Of a stretch of 64,000 nt of DNA, positions 1 to 11,200 are shown piece by piece (position 1 is the first letter of the stretch; every line of letters begins with the position of its first letter). Where the stretch lies: positions 54,113,318-54,177,317 of the forward strand of contig NW_026262593.1 in assembly GCF_021869535.1 (NCBI RefSeq), written 5' to 3'. The notes below the pieces were generated by a model, which saw nothing but the letters and a program-made list of their open reading frames with translations, was not told where the DNA came from and ran no database searches. A program made the position numbers and the translations under genes. The stretch is from Mytilus californianus. Lineage: Eukaryota; Mollusca; Bivalvia; Mytilida; Mytilidae.

Positions 1-2
1 GT

Positions 3-480
3 CGGGAGGGTGCCTGGCATAAATTACCATCCGCACTAGAACATCAACAGAAATGTATCGTCCTCAGACAGATCCACAAAAACACGATTTTTTTGGCCAC
101 ATACACTTTCATTGTATTCACACACAGGTTGTTATCAACAATCAATGTAACATAGTTTTATTGGAGTCAGGTTTTCTGGGTTTAATGCGTCAAATTGGGA
201 CAGACGAAAACCTTCCTTTCCTATTGAATAAGTATATACTTGGTGATAGAATATATCCAAACCGCTATCCTGATGTGACGCCTTACACCAGATAGCAGAT
301 AATCAGATAGCCGGAACATTTTAAGAGAAAGTGTACATAATACCGAGTTTCCGTTGAACATGTTATTGGCGAGTTGAAATGATGTAAAGTCATGGGAACT
401 CTTTGGAGGCATCCTCGTCACAAACTAAAAGCCATTATTGTAGTTTGTGGGAGTTTTGTAAATCGCCATTTCAATTAGTA
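3..480 (+). pseudogene. PIF/Harbinger-type transposase remnant (C-terminal half)
   Basis: An open frame at 53-295 reads like the middle of a DDE_4/HARBI1-like transposase. It has YRPQTDPQ, then HIHFHCIHTQ, then SGFLGLM, then GDRIYPNRYPDVTPYT, the usual order around the later catalytic Asp of this family. After a stop at about 293 the similarity resumes in other frames: VEHVIGELK near 355 and LWRHPRHKLKAI near 400, both typical of the family's C-terminus. Stops and frame changes separate the blocks, and the N-terminal half lies outside the window, so this is a dead copy. The family assignment is from memory of its motifs; decay is seen directly. Confidence 0.75.
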
Positions 481-1058
481 TTATAATAACTAAAGCACAA
501 TGTTTACAATATTTTTATTGTTTGAGATCGCCCCCGTCATTTAAACTGTTTTACTATGACTCGTAGTCGGACTCGGGTCGGAGTCAGACACTTATTGTAA
601 ATCTCTAATACGACCACTATTAAATCAAAATAGACTAGAGGATATCATGAGCACTAACAACGTGGTAAGAAAAGCGGACTTAAGATCAACACTATTGATT
701 AATCCAATTTATACTTTCTTTTAAAGTATGTCTTTTGCGTCATTTAATATCTAAATATATTGTGTCTTATTAATCGAACTTTTTCATTGCTTTCTGTCTG
801 AGTTATATAATTAAATAGATTGAAAGTTTTGAAGTTATTGCATAATTTTATTATTTTTATTTTTACAGGGCATAGAAAATTCATGTCACCTTTATCCGAG
901 AGTTATTAACTGGGAATTCATTAAAATGATAACGTGAAATGAATAATGAATAAAACGAAAATTCAAAATGTAATTTAAATGCAATTTATAGAAATTTAAT
1001 TGAAGTTGCTGATGCAATAAATTTTCAACCATGCAGGAGCAACATAGACATGTATGAA

Positions 1059-1285
1059 TAGGATGAAATTTGAAGAAAAAAAAGGCAGGACAGAAGTTTT
1101 GAGTAAAAAAAAAAGCAGGATGAGCAACTTTGCAACAAAAAAAGGCAGGATGATAATTTATGTAAAAAAAGTCAGGATAAACTAATAAGAAAAAGGCAGG
1201 ACCGAATAGAGTGAAAAATAAAAAGGCAGGACAGAGATTACAACTAATCAAAAATGCAGGACAAAATTTTTCATCCTCAAAGAAA
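1059..1285 (+). repeat. Minisatellite-like element, GCAGGA unit (copy 1)
   Basis: About seven imperfect units of poly(A) followed by GGCAGGA and a short variable spacer, for example AAAAAGGCAGGACAGAAG. The block is the reverse complement of the interior of the element at 13553-13840, with the same spacers in the same order (GTTTTGAGT, GCAACTTTGC, AATTTATGTA, CGAATAGAGTG). The GGG-rich terminal repeats of that copy are missing here. Open frames across the block on both strands come from the repeat and are not genes. Confidence 0.8.
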
Positions 1286-1289
1286 AACC

Positions 1290-1470
1290 GACGAAAATAC
1301 CATGGCAAAAATAAAAGAAAAAACGAATATAAGAAAAACAGCTATCTACAAACCAATACACAGAAAACTAGAGACTGGGTTCATCTCGAACCCCATCAAA
1401 GACTGTGGGTGATCTCAGGTGCTCCGATAGGGTCAGCAGATCCTGGAGGGATTGGTATGGGTTCTTTACT
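1290..1470 (-). repeat. Fragment of dispersed element, 3' flank of the Penelope-like family
   Basis: The stretch CAGAAAACTAGAGACTGGG followed by GGGTGATCTCAGGTGCTCCG and a GCAGATCCTG box recurs at 13975-14060 and 30950-31062. At 25480-25560 a related piece lies beside the reverse-transcriptase remnants. I therefore read it as the non-coding flank of that retroelement family, in the same orientation as the minus-strand copies at 26-28 kb. The pieces are truncated and lack coding sequence. Confidence 0.5.
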
Positions 1471-1619
1471 GCTGATGGTCGAAATTCAAAAATACGTTGC
1501 ATGCTGTACAGTTGCTGTAGGATAAAAAATTCTATTACTTAATTGTTTTTCGTTGATTTTTTTTGTACATTAATTAGGCCGTTAGTTTTCTCGTTTGAAT
1601 TGTTTTACATTTGTAAATT

Positions 1620-1765
1620 TCGGGGCCTTTTATAGCTGACTATGTGGTATGGGCTTTGCTCATTGTTGAAGGCCGTACGGTGACCTATAGCTGTTAATTT
1701 CTGTGTCATTTGGTCTCTTGTGGAGAGTTGTCTCATTGGCAATCATACCACATCTTTTTTATAGT
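1620..1765 (+). repeat. Dispersed tail repeat (GAGAGTTGTCTCATTGGC...)
   Basis: Copy of a very common element with the blocks CCTTTTATAGCTGACTATG, TGTTGAAGGCCGTACGGTGA, GAGAGTTGTCTCATTGGC and ATACCACATCTTTTT. Other copies in this window lie near 2640, 28070, 42800, 47285 (minus) and 60790. The constant 3' end next to a T-rich run is SINE- or retroelement-like, but I see no tRNA-like head. Confidence 0.75.
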
Positions 1766-2164
1766 ATCGTCAACTCAATAAGTGAAAGCTTTCACTGTCC
1801 AGTCAGGTAATTTAGTCCAGGCTATTACTGTTCTTGGGAAGAACGAGTATTTGTAATAGTCATGTCTTGGGCTAAAGATAGTGTAAGCCATAGTATTGTA
1901 GTGTTTTTTTAGAAACAATTCAAAAGTGAAAACCAACGACCTGATTTATGCTAGAATTAATAAATGAAACTCTAATATAGCAGATTGTCACGAACGATAG
2001 TCACTGAATTACAGGATCCTGACTTCTGACAGGTACTTAAGGAATGTTAGCACTGAACCCTCCTCCTAACCTGGGATAGTGGTGTAACACCACAAAATAA
2101 GCACAGTATGACGATAAATTTTCTCTTCTGTTCTCGTACTATGAACAACAAATTTATTTATTTT

Positions 2165-2793
2165 GTAAAAAATATTTCCTTACTCCTAACAACAAAATAA
2201 TCATATCTAAATTTACCTGTGTACGTTATTTTATTTAACGCCATTTTGTCCAAGGTTATAATTGTCTTTTTGACATTGTTTTACATCTCCCCTTTTTTAT
2301 TTAAAATTGTGTTTATATTAATTGTGTCAAAGATCAAATTCATTCGTTCAGTGTATGTTTACTTGTTTTTGTTAATATGTCTTTTTGATTGAGTTAAGCC
2401 ATTTCAATTGATATTTTATAGTGTGTCTTTCTATGTTGTAATGTTACACTTCTATTTCAGGTTAGGGTGAAGGTTGGCGCCTATTAAAACGTTTAAACCC
2501 GCTGCATTTGTTTGCACCTATCCTAAGTCAGGAACCTGTTGTTCGGTGGTTGTCGTTTGTTGATGTGGTTCATAAGTGTTTCTCGTTTTTTATATAGATT
2601 AGACCATTGGTTTTCCTGTTTGAATTGTTTTACACTAGTCTTTTTGGGGCCCTTTATAGCTTGCTCTTCGGTGTGAGCCAAGGCTCCGTGTTGAAGGACG
2701 TACTTTGATCTATAATTGTTTACTTTTTACACATTGTGACTTGGATAGAGAGTTGTCTCATTGACACTCATACCACATCTTCTTATTTCTACA
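2165..2793 (+). repeat. Long dispersed repeat, about 630 bp (copy 1)
   Basis: This segment matches 42310-42953 nearly end to end and in the same orientation. Shared blocks include GCCATTTTGTCC, TTGATATTTTATAGTGTGTC, AAACCCGCTGCATTTGTTTG, GTGAGCCAAGGCTCCGTGTTG and the closing CATACCACATCTTCTTAT. Its last 160 bp are the dispersed tail repeat seen alone elsewhere, so the longer unit is a composite or a full-length parent. No open frame of note runs through it. Confidence 0.8.
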
Positions 2794-3465
2794 AACTATA
2801 AAAATCGGTTTGAAAGGGCTTTTAACCTGTATTTGTCAAATGACCATAAAAGGTTCTCTGAATTACTTCAGGGTTATATGAACATTTGAACAAAAATTAA
2901 AAACATTACATTTGTGTACATGTATGTATATATTTTATTTTATTATCATACATATCGATATTAAAACGAGGTGTAAACTCGATTTACTGGAGATTGAGTT
3001 TTGGTCAGGAATGTCGAAAGAATTCGAAAAATGTCTACGTAACATAAAAATACACTTCAATTCTCTACTTTAAGGGATACTATTTCAGAATATTTAATAA
3101 GTTTCTTGCGATATGCCGCTTATGTACAGGAGCCTATATCGCGAGACTACATTATATGTCTCTGATTATATTTTTTGCATTGAATTTTACCTGCAAAATG
3201 CACTTTTTAAACCAGTATCGATTATATGAAAATTTTCAAAGGTGTTTGTTATAAAACAAAACGATTAAAAGAAAGGTTGACTAAATTTTTTTCTGTCACC
3301 AAGAGAAAGTGGTAAACGTAGTTTACACGATCAAAGCCGATGCATATGTCTATATTTCCGTTTTCTAAAATCTCTGATTGAAGTTTTTTATGATTGATGG
3401 AAAATATCCAGAGTACAAGCAAATATTTTAATCCCATTGCATCATCACTACATATCACTTACATG

Positions 3466-3699
3466 CGGGTCTGGATGGGGTTTACAGAATAGAAAAAAAC
3501 GGTAAAAAAAATACAGAATAAAGGGCAAAAATATTAAAAAAAAATAGAGAAAAATAGGCAAATTGAAATAAGAATAAAGTAATAGGATACTGAAATATAA
3601 AGAACAGAGAATAATGAGCCAAAAAATAAAGAACAGAGGAAAATGGCTAATATATATATATATATATATAGAAATGAAGGACCCCCATCTAGATCCTCC
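3466..3699 (+). mobile_element. GAATAGAGAATAATGG MITE family, copy 1
   Basis: Begins GGGTCTGGATGGGGTTTACA and ends with the inverted counterpart CCCCCATCTAGATCCTC. The interior is runs of AAAGAATAGAGAAAAATGG-like units plus a (TA)n tract near 3652. The ten-base word CATATCACTT flanks it at 3451-3460 and 3702-3711, which could be a target-site duplication. About ten copies of the family occur here in both orientations, all under 270 bp and non-coding. Confidence 0.75.
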
Positions 3700-4493
3700 T
3701 GCATATCACTTTCATCCAACTGCAATTTATATTTCAATGCTTTACAAGTTCAATTGTCTTCAATTGAATTTTGCAAAGCTAATAAAATAGATATTTAATA
3801 ATGAAATGTCACTATGATCTTTCAAAACTTTTATTGATTGACGCTGCTTTTAAAACTGAAAAAAAGGCTGTGTATTTGATAAATTGATGAGTATAGAGAG
3901 AATAAGTAGGCGATTAATCGATATATTTAATTATTAACAGAACAGTCTTTTTAAAAGGACGTTTAATTTATGGTATTTTTTTATGCGAAACTGCGATTTA
4001 AAAACACTGCAATACGGATTTAACGAGAAATAATTTGGTAATCAGCTTGGGTTGAAAAGATAGATTTGTCACACTGATCTTGCAAGAAGAAACAGGACTA
4101 AAGAATATGGAAATGAAAACAAAAGATAGGACAACTTTATCGAATTAAAAAATAACTTATACAGCATCCAGAATACTTCCTGTTGTCTTTATCTACCGAA
4201 TATAGTAACAAATATATTTCGTGCAATGTCGATTTCATGTCACTTCACTTTTCTTCACAATCTGGGGCAGGAAAATAATAAGTTTTATTTTTTGTGTTAA
4301 CATTTTCATATATAATTGTAGCAATATTTAGCTGCAGTATAAAACAACATTAGGTCATTGTCAGAAACATATCAACTATTTGTATTCTCTGCACAAAGCT
4401 GTTGGAGGGCTCGGTAAACATCGCCCTTCATCAGTTTCTATGCCTACTACTAAAAAGTTGATATTTTTCTGACATTACCCGTTTTCATCTACA

Positions 4494-4734
4494 TGAGGGT
4501 CTGAATGGGGGATTTTTCATTTCTGTTTTCTTTAATTTTTAGGTCATTTTTCACTATTTTTTATATTAGTTGCCCAATATTCTCTATTCTTTATATTAAA
4601 CACCTCAATTTTTAGGTCATTTTTCTCTATTTCTTTATTTTCTTACATCATTTTTCTCTTTTCTCTATTTTTTCCGTTTTTTCTGTAGTGGTGGTCCATT
4701 ATTCTCTATATTGTAAAACCCCCTCCAGATCCTC
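4494..4734 (-). mobile_element. GAATAGAGAATAATGG MITE family, copy 2
   Basis: Bounded by GAGGGTCTGAATGGGG and CCCCCTCCAGATCCTC. The interior units read on the plus strand as TTTCTCTATTCTTTATATT, so it is inverted relative to copy 1. Several units vary in spacing. Confidence 0.75.
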
Positions 4735-4954
4735 AATTACATCACATGTTGCATCACAAGAAACCTTTTCACACCCAAGCACATACTCCCATCCTCGGAA
4801 ATGTATGTGATTTTAGCGACGTTAATTGGTTATTCGATATCCAATATCCAAATCAAAATTAGCCAGGCGCCTGTAATTCAGTAGTTGTCATTGGTTGGTG
4901 TCTGTCATATTTTTATTTTTTTGTGTTTTAAGTCTTTTATAGCTATGCGGTATG

Positions 4955-5165
4955 GGCAGGCATGGAGTAATCGTAATTAGTAATCGTAATCAGCTGTTGT
5001 CAATTACATTTTGCAATTTAATCACATGTAATCAGTAATCATGCAATCTCTGATTACAAGTAATCGTAATTTAATCGATTACAATGTAAAAAATAGTGTA
5101 GTTATGATTACTTTTAGATAACTTTAAGATTATATTCATATGATTACTTGCTGATTACAAATTTT
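4955..5165. repeat. GTAATCGTAATTAG repeat cluster
   Basis: A cluster of short palindromic-looking words, GTAATCGTAATTAGTAATCG, CATGTAATCAGTAATCATG and AATTTAATCGATTACAA, alternating with their complements. It resembles a dispersed low-complexity element; a shorter relative lies near 33080-33120. The element ends are unclear. Confidence 0.45.
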
Positions 5166-6440
5166 AAATATGAAAATAGTTTTTGATAGACAATATAAAA
5201 AAAAGAAGATGCTAAGTATGAATGAAAAAAATCATCAAACTAGTATTCACTATGATTGGTCATATCTTCTATATAACAAGTTTAGTATAACCAAAGTGGG
5301 CATGTAAAATGGAAATGTGTGATTTATTTTGTAAACAGTTCACTAGAGGAATTCACCTTTCCAAATGTTTCATTGTGAGATTGAGTCCTTGTGATAACAG
5401 AATAAGCATTTTATGTTCCCTGATGGAATACTTCTGATATTAAATCCAATTTTACTTAACACAATATTTTGTAATAACTACAGGAAAATTCAATAGCATA
5501 GAACATTAAGGGAATTTAGTTATACTTATTGGATGTTAAGTATAATGTATACAAGCTGAAGCCCCGCCTATCTATTGATTGCAGATGTCAATCTTAATTA
5601 CAATGCTTGAGCAAACATTTATACAAAAAAACAAAGCAAGCACGTCAACCAAACCTTTGAGCTACAAGCATTAGGAAAATAGCTCTAAGCGTCAAGGTTG
5701 AATTGTAGGATACTTGTTGAATATTATATAAAATGTAATTTTACTCGCTACGTTACTGAATAAAAGCCTTTCTTCTCTTCCTGTTTCTTAACCTCGTACA
5801 AATAAATTTTATACAACAATAGTAGAATTATTTATATATGTTTGAAATACGAAAATGTTCACAGCTAAGTAACAGGAGATGCCCACATAAGTAATAGGAG
5901 ATTCCCACAACATTATAATGCTTTTTTTAAATGATATACAAATTCGTCATTAAAAAAAAATATTTCGAAGTTGTGAATAAATCATGAATCTGAATGAAAC
6001 CCGATATTTTTTAATTGCTTTATATACACTAAGATTTGTTACAATTTTATTGGAAATCACATCGAATTTTAAAATAATCAATTAAAAGAGAACTTTTTCA
6101 GATTGATTCATACTTATATTTGAGGGTAATGAAAGGCCTTTATCGTCAAGTGTCAGATGCCCCCTTTTCGCTATCGTTAGTGTCAAATGTGTCTATTCTT
6201 TTTCTCGTCACTCACTACATCATATCTATTATGGCTTCCGCCAGCGTCAAGTGTATTTTTTTATTGTGTTAACGTTGTTTTTATAACTTTTTGGGTTAAC
6301 TCATTTACACCCTCGTATGCTGTCACGTGATTAGTTACTATAAAATCTTAAAAAGAATTGCATTGAATACACGATAGCCTCAATTCTATTGTCGACGAAT
6401 ATGTAATGCAAGTCGATTTCTAGATGTGGAATTTCTTATC
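5166..6440. other. AT-rich stretch without recognised gene
   Basis: About 1.3 kb of AT-rich sequence. I see no coding exon, RNA gene or clear element. A short local duplication of AGTAACAGGAGATGCCCACA lies near 5868-5910. Confidence 0.5.
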
Positions 6441-6447
6441 TTTCGTG

Positions 6448-6668
6448 TTGACTTTACGAGTCACATTTGGCAAGTATTTAAGTTGACACTCGCATGTAAA
6501 GAACTTTACTTTACGAGTCACCTTTGGTAAGTATTTAAGTTGATACTCGCATGTAAAGAACTTTACTTTACGAGTCACATTTGGTAAGTATTTAAGTTGA
6601 CACACGCATGTAAAGAATTTTACTTTACGAGTCAACTTTGGTAAGTATTTAAGTTGACACTCGCATGT
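6448..6668. repeat. 57-bp minisatellite, about four copies
   Basis: The word AAGTATTTAAGTTG recurs at 6472, 6529, 6586 and 6643, an exact 57-bp spacing. Units also share CGCATGTAAAGAA and TTTACGAGTCA. Because 57 is a multiple of three, a minus-strand frame stays open and translates to a repeated 19-residue string. This is a by-product of the period, not evidence for a protein. Confidence 0.9.
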
Positions 6669-6953
6669 GTAGAACTTTTAAGGGAATAGAATACAATTCT
6701 GCTTGAGACTGAAACATTCTAACGTTTGGAAGATTCCCTTTAAATAAAATTACAAATGTTTCGGTTTGACTCGGCCAGAGATTTAAGACATGAACTCTCG
6801 CACTAAAGAATGGTACAACAGAAGCATTTTTACCGGTCATTGCTTTTCAATATCCGATCTTTTTACAGCGATCTCTGACAGGAAACGGTCATGGACAAAA
6901 TACAAGCTTTAAATAATTAAAGCTTCAATCTGACACTGTTAATTTTAGGTTAT

Positions 6954-7150
6954 TTCGAATAGACAGAAAAAATATTATATTCGTTCCTTATAGTTTAATT
7001 CTAAATTCCATTTTAAGGAGTAAATCATGAAAAACGTTGATGACGTCAGGGTCACATGACAAAATTATGTCTATGAGCTGATTTACAAAAAAACTTTCAG
7101 CCAATCAGAAGACGTGTACCATCCAAAATTAAATTATTATTAAAGAAAAC
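6954..7150 (+). repeat. Dispersed element with CAATCAGAAGACGTG block (copy 1)
   Basis: It contains GACAGAAAAAATATTA, GGTCACATGACAAAATTATG and AAAAAAACTTTCAGCCAATCAG. The last two blocks occur in reverse complement at 11265-11390, while GACAGAAAAAATATTA is in the same orientation in both. This pattern fits a small element with inverted ends present twice in opposite orientations. Confidence 0.6.
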
Positions 7151-7434
7151 ATCGACCTTTGGTGTTGATGGCAAAACTTGGGTATTCTCTGTTAAATTTA
7201 TTCACAACTGTTTTAGTCTTTTGGCGATTTAGAAATTGACATATTGTAAACTTGTCGACTGTTGAAGACCGTATAATGACATCTAGGCGTCTTTTAATAT
7301 TTATTTTTTTTGTCGGTGTGGTTCTGTTTCATTGACGTATACCCAACATTTTCTTTAATTTATTCATATGTTTTTGTAACGATTTAAAAAATACAATTTT
7401 TAGATGAAGTTTTAGCTGATGAAAGGGTGATAGA

Positions 7435-7634
7435 GCAGACATTTCTTTTTACAAAGTATATCCGAATCTTTTTGCATTTTTCTTATTCTTTATATTTTTT
7501 GCCAATAATTCTCTATTCTTTATATTTTAGCACCTCGTTATCCTCTATTCTTTATTTTTCTTGGTCCATTTTTCTCTATTCTTTATATTTTTGCCCTTTA
7601 TTCTCTTTTCTGTAAACCCCCATCCCCACACTCA
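7435..7634 (-). mobile_element. GAATAGAGAATAATGG MITE family, copy 3
   Basis: Pyrimidine-rich units TTCTCTATTCTTTATATTTT repeat about five times and close with TGTAAACCCCCATCCCCACA, the degenerate inverted end of the family. An open frame at 7427-7615 is only this repeat. Confidence 0.7.
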
Positions 7635-8040
7635 TGGTTGATGTTGAAGTTAACTCCTTCATTGTTTAAAGGGCGTTTAACATGAAGTTTAGTTTTTTTT
7701 TAAATGCGTTATACGTCGAGGAGAAATCACATAAATTAGTTGTGGATTTTCAAAACTATTTGTAAAGGAATAACTCAGTAGGATTAGGGGACAATAATTT
7801 GACTTTCTGGGGGGAGAGGTTGTAGGATTTTGGAAATGAATATTCTGATTCGGTAATCTTGTCCAAGCCAGGATGAAAATTAATATTTGTTCAACATAAT
7901 ATTTGTTCAACAAAATGCGGGAAATAATTGTGTACAGAAGAGACAATAAATTTTTGCGCAACTATGTGAATGAATATTCTACCCGAAATAATCCTTCCTG
8001 ACCCCTATCACCAATAAAATTAAATGGTCATCCCCTTATA

Positions 8041-8273
8041 ATGATTTTGGTAAGTTTACATTTACTACATCGTAGGCTTATAACATATTTTATTTTGGTA
8101 GTTATTGGAACTAACGTAAAACAACATTTCACCTTTCACAATGTGGAAAGAAACTTTATAGACGCCAAACAACTATGCGAAGGTTCAGGGATGAGAATGT
8201 TAAAAATAGAAACCCTACAAGAACATGATTACGTCATCAATTTAATCAAGGCTGGAGGTGAAATTGGAAATTT
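8041..8273 (+). CDS. Lectin-like gene exon 1: N-terminus and first half of the lectin fold
   Basis: From the ATG at 8041 the frame gives basic and hydrophobic residues (HRR, then LITYFILVVIG) that could act as a signal peptide. The first half of a C-type lectin-like domain follows: DAKQLCEGSGMRMLKIETLQ, matching the family pattern of A..C...G..L..I. It ends at TTT|GTAAGT in phase 2. Two alternatives exist for the start. The exon could begin at 8102 after a TTTTATTTTGGTAG acceptor, with the signal peptide further upstream. A strong GTAAGT at 8050 could also end a tiny first exon. I kept the ATG because the peptide is plausible. Confidence 0.65.
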
Positions 8274-11200
8274 GTAAGTATTGGACAAAGTTTTTTTATG
8301 TGTAGATAATTCTATAAGGACAATGTACAATTAGCCGTTTCAGAAACTAAAGGATTTTTTGGTTATTTCATTGTTCGTACCCCAAAATGAAAACAACGTC
8401 ACGTCATTGGTTGAATTCCCATTGTTTAGGCCGTTGTAAGCCAATCACAACGTTTTGGTGTACACTTTTGAAAATATTACCCAGAATGCATTAGAAGTTC
8501 TGAAACGCCGAATTGTTAAAAAATTGTACCAAGCAATCGGGTTTCTTGGGTTGTTATGACATTGAATCTTTAAAACATACGGTGATGTTTAAAATATGAT
8601 TTGAAAAAAATCATGTTGTCATACTGTATCCTCGATGATCGGAAGTTCGTTACCCTAACTCGAAACGGAAGAAAAACATCACAACCTTGAAGCAAATATC
8701 ATCCCGCACTGTGAGTGTAAATATTCTTTACTTATTTGCAAACAGTCTGATACACTGAATTGATTAATAGCTTCAGAAAAATGGTCAATCGTTCTGCGTT
8801 TCGTATTGTGACCCTATTCCGTAAAATAAGTAGACATACTTGTAAGTTCGTGACCTTTGTCTTGGACGGTGGTTTTTGCGCATGTGTGACAATATATAGC
8901 TCATGGAAAAGAGCACCACATGACCTAGAAATAGATGATGACTCTTGTTGAGATGTCAATAACATTGCTGAAAGGATTTCCCAAGAATTCGACGAAATTC
9001 TAGGAGAGGAATAAAACAGTAATCATGGAAATAGACGTTTAAACAAATAATATGAAAGAACATACACAACTTCGCTTTTTAAAGCCGATATAATTGAAAA
9101 TGCAATGAAAACTATACGATTAAGTTTTTTTGAAGTAGCACGTTGCCGATGATAAATACATAGCATGACGTCACGAATAAAGTGGAAATCCCCAAAGGTC
9201 ACGAACTTACAAGCATAACGAACTTGCAATCATCGACGATGTAATGATTTTCATTACCTTGGCGGGAATTTATTTAAGTTTGTTACTTTGGAATTAACAT
9301 GTTTGATTTTTTTTTACCCGCAAGATTTTTTTTATTATAAAGTATATAAGTTATGTCTGTAGTGTGAATCAAATGAGAGCATCACTTTATAAAGTCTTTA
9401 TAATGCCTTTTTAACTCTCAACAAACAAACAAAAATTAAAACAGCTGAATATTTAAACATTTATGAGGGTCTGCATGCGGTTTACTGAATATAGAATAGT
9501 GACCAATTGAAATAAAAAAAAGAAATAGAGAAATTAGGGGGACAAATAAAGAGCAGATAATAATGGGATGTTTATGTATAAAGATAAAGAAAAAAAATAT
9601 ATATAAAAATAGAGAAAGAGGGCCTTAAAAGTCAAATAATGCAAAAATGAAATTGAGACCCCCCTCTCAATCCTAATCCATAACTTCATCTATGATGTTT
9701 GATTTTAGAAATTTTCATGTTTGGATTGGTCTACGTAAAGATATATTAGGAACGGCAAAATGGACAGATAATTCACTACCGACATGGACCAACTACTCTG
9801 AAAGAGTTACCTGGATATGGGAAGATGACGGACCAAACACGAATTGCTATGCATTGGACCCCCAACACAGGGACTGGGTCGAAAAGATGTGTACCGAGCG
9901 ATTTGTGTTTGTTTGTGAAATTGATATAGGTATACATTAACAATCTGATTAAATTACAGATCATGTGTCTACGCTTTGCTTGCATGTTAGAAAATCATAG
10001 ACACGGGGTCTGGATAGAGTTGAAGAATAGAGAATCGTGGACCAATACTACATACAAATTGATACAATTGAGCCAAAAAATAAAGAATAGAGAAAAATAG
10101 GTCAAAAATTATAGAATAGAGAATAATGGGGTACTAAAATATAAAAGAATGGAGAATAATATTTATATAAATAAAAATTGTGTGAACAGTTTTACTATGC
10201 ATCCCATTGGATTTAAACAGTGAATGTATGTTCGTGAAATAAACATATGTTCATTAAAAATAAATGTACATAAAAAAAAACTTGATTTAGATATGTTATA
10301 TTAAAGTTTTGTCTTTTGCAATTCATTTTTTTATTATTAAAACAGGGTTGTCATAGTAAAATTTGGAATTGCCTAAGACAAAACTTTAATATACAATGTA
10401 ACAAATATATAAAAAAAGAAAGATGTGTATGTAAATGTTAAAATATTTCTCTAAAGAAATAATGTTATATAGACAATAGATAAATATAAATGTGAACGGC
10501 TAAATGATCTCGTATATGTGAGGAATGCGAAAAATATCCCAATTCATTTCAAACCAATGTATTAATTAAGGCAGAGACATATAATTGTATTATATGTCTC
10601 TGATTAAGGATGTTCGCTACTCTTGTTTTTGACTTTTTGTCAGATATACGGAATCCTCTAGTTTTATCCATGTAGTGCAAATAAAAATCGGCCCGCTAAC
10701 CTCTGTTTTTCTTTTATTTTATAACATATAGTTTTAAAAGCCTTTTTTTTTTTAAATTTGATATAATCCTTGTAGTTTTCATGGTATTTAAGAGAGAAAA
10801 GGAGCCAATGGTAAATGTATGAAAAATCTATAATAGAGAATCATTTCCCGCCAAATTTTCAATTGATTATATCTGAAAATCAAGGCCACAGACCTCTCAT
10901 TTGTTTCAGCTTTTTAAGTTCCGTGATTTAAAAACTATCACTTTATGATAGTCTTTTAAAAAGCTTGTTAATTTGAAACAGAGGAGCGAACATCTTAAAT
11001 TATTTTCCGTGATGAATATATTTCAATAAATTAGGTTTTTATGTTTCCGTTTTTTCGTTTTGCTTTATTAAAGTGTGTTCTTGTTCATTCCACGTATGAC
11101 AAGCTGTTCTCGTCAAAACTATGTCCAAGTCATTCGAAAAAAAATAATAAATTGAGATCTGTAAAAAGACACTGAGATTAAAAAAACTTTAAACAATCAC

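Noticed and set aside
892-1525. Open frames of 138 (minus) and 104 (plus) residues
   Set aside because: Both are built from the GCAGGA array and the adjoining repeat; the repeated CPAFFF-like peptides reflect unit repetition.
9692-9708. ATG at 9692 as a start for exon 2
   Set aside because: It lies before the TTTTAG acceptor; splicing from exon 1 in phase 2 gives a continuous lectin fold, so the ATG is intronic.
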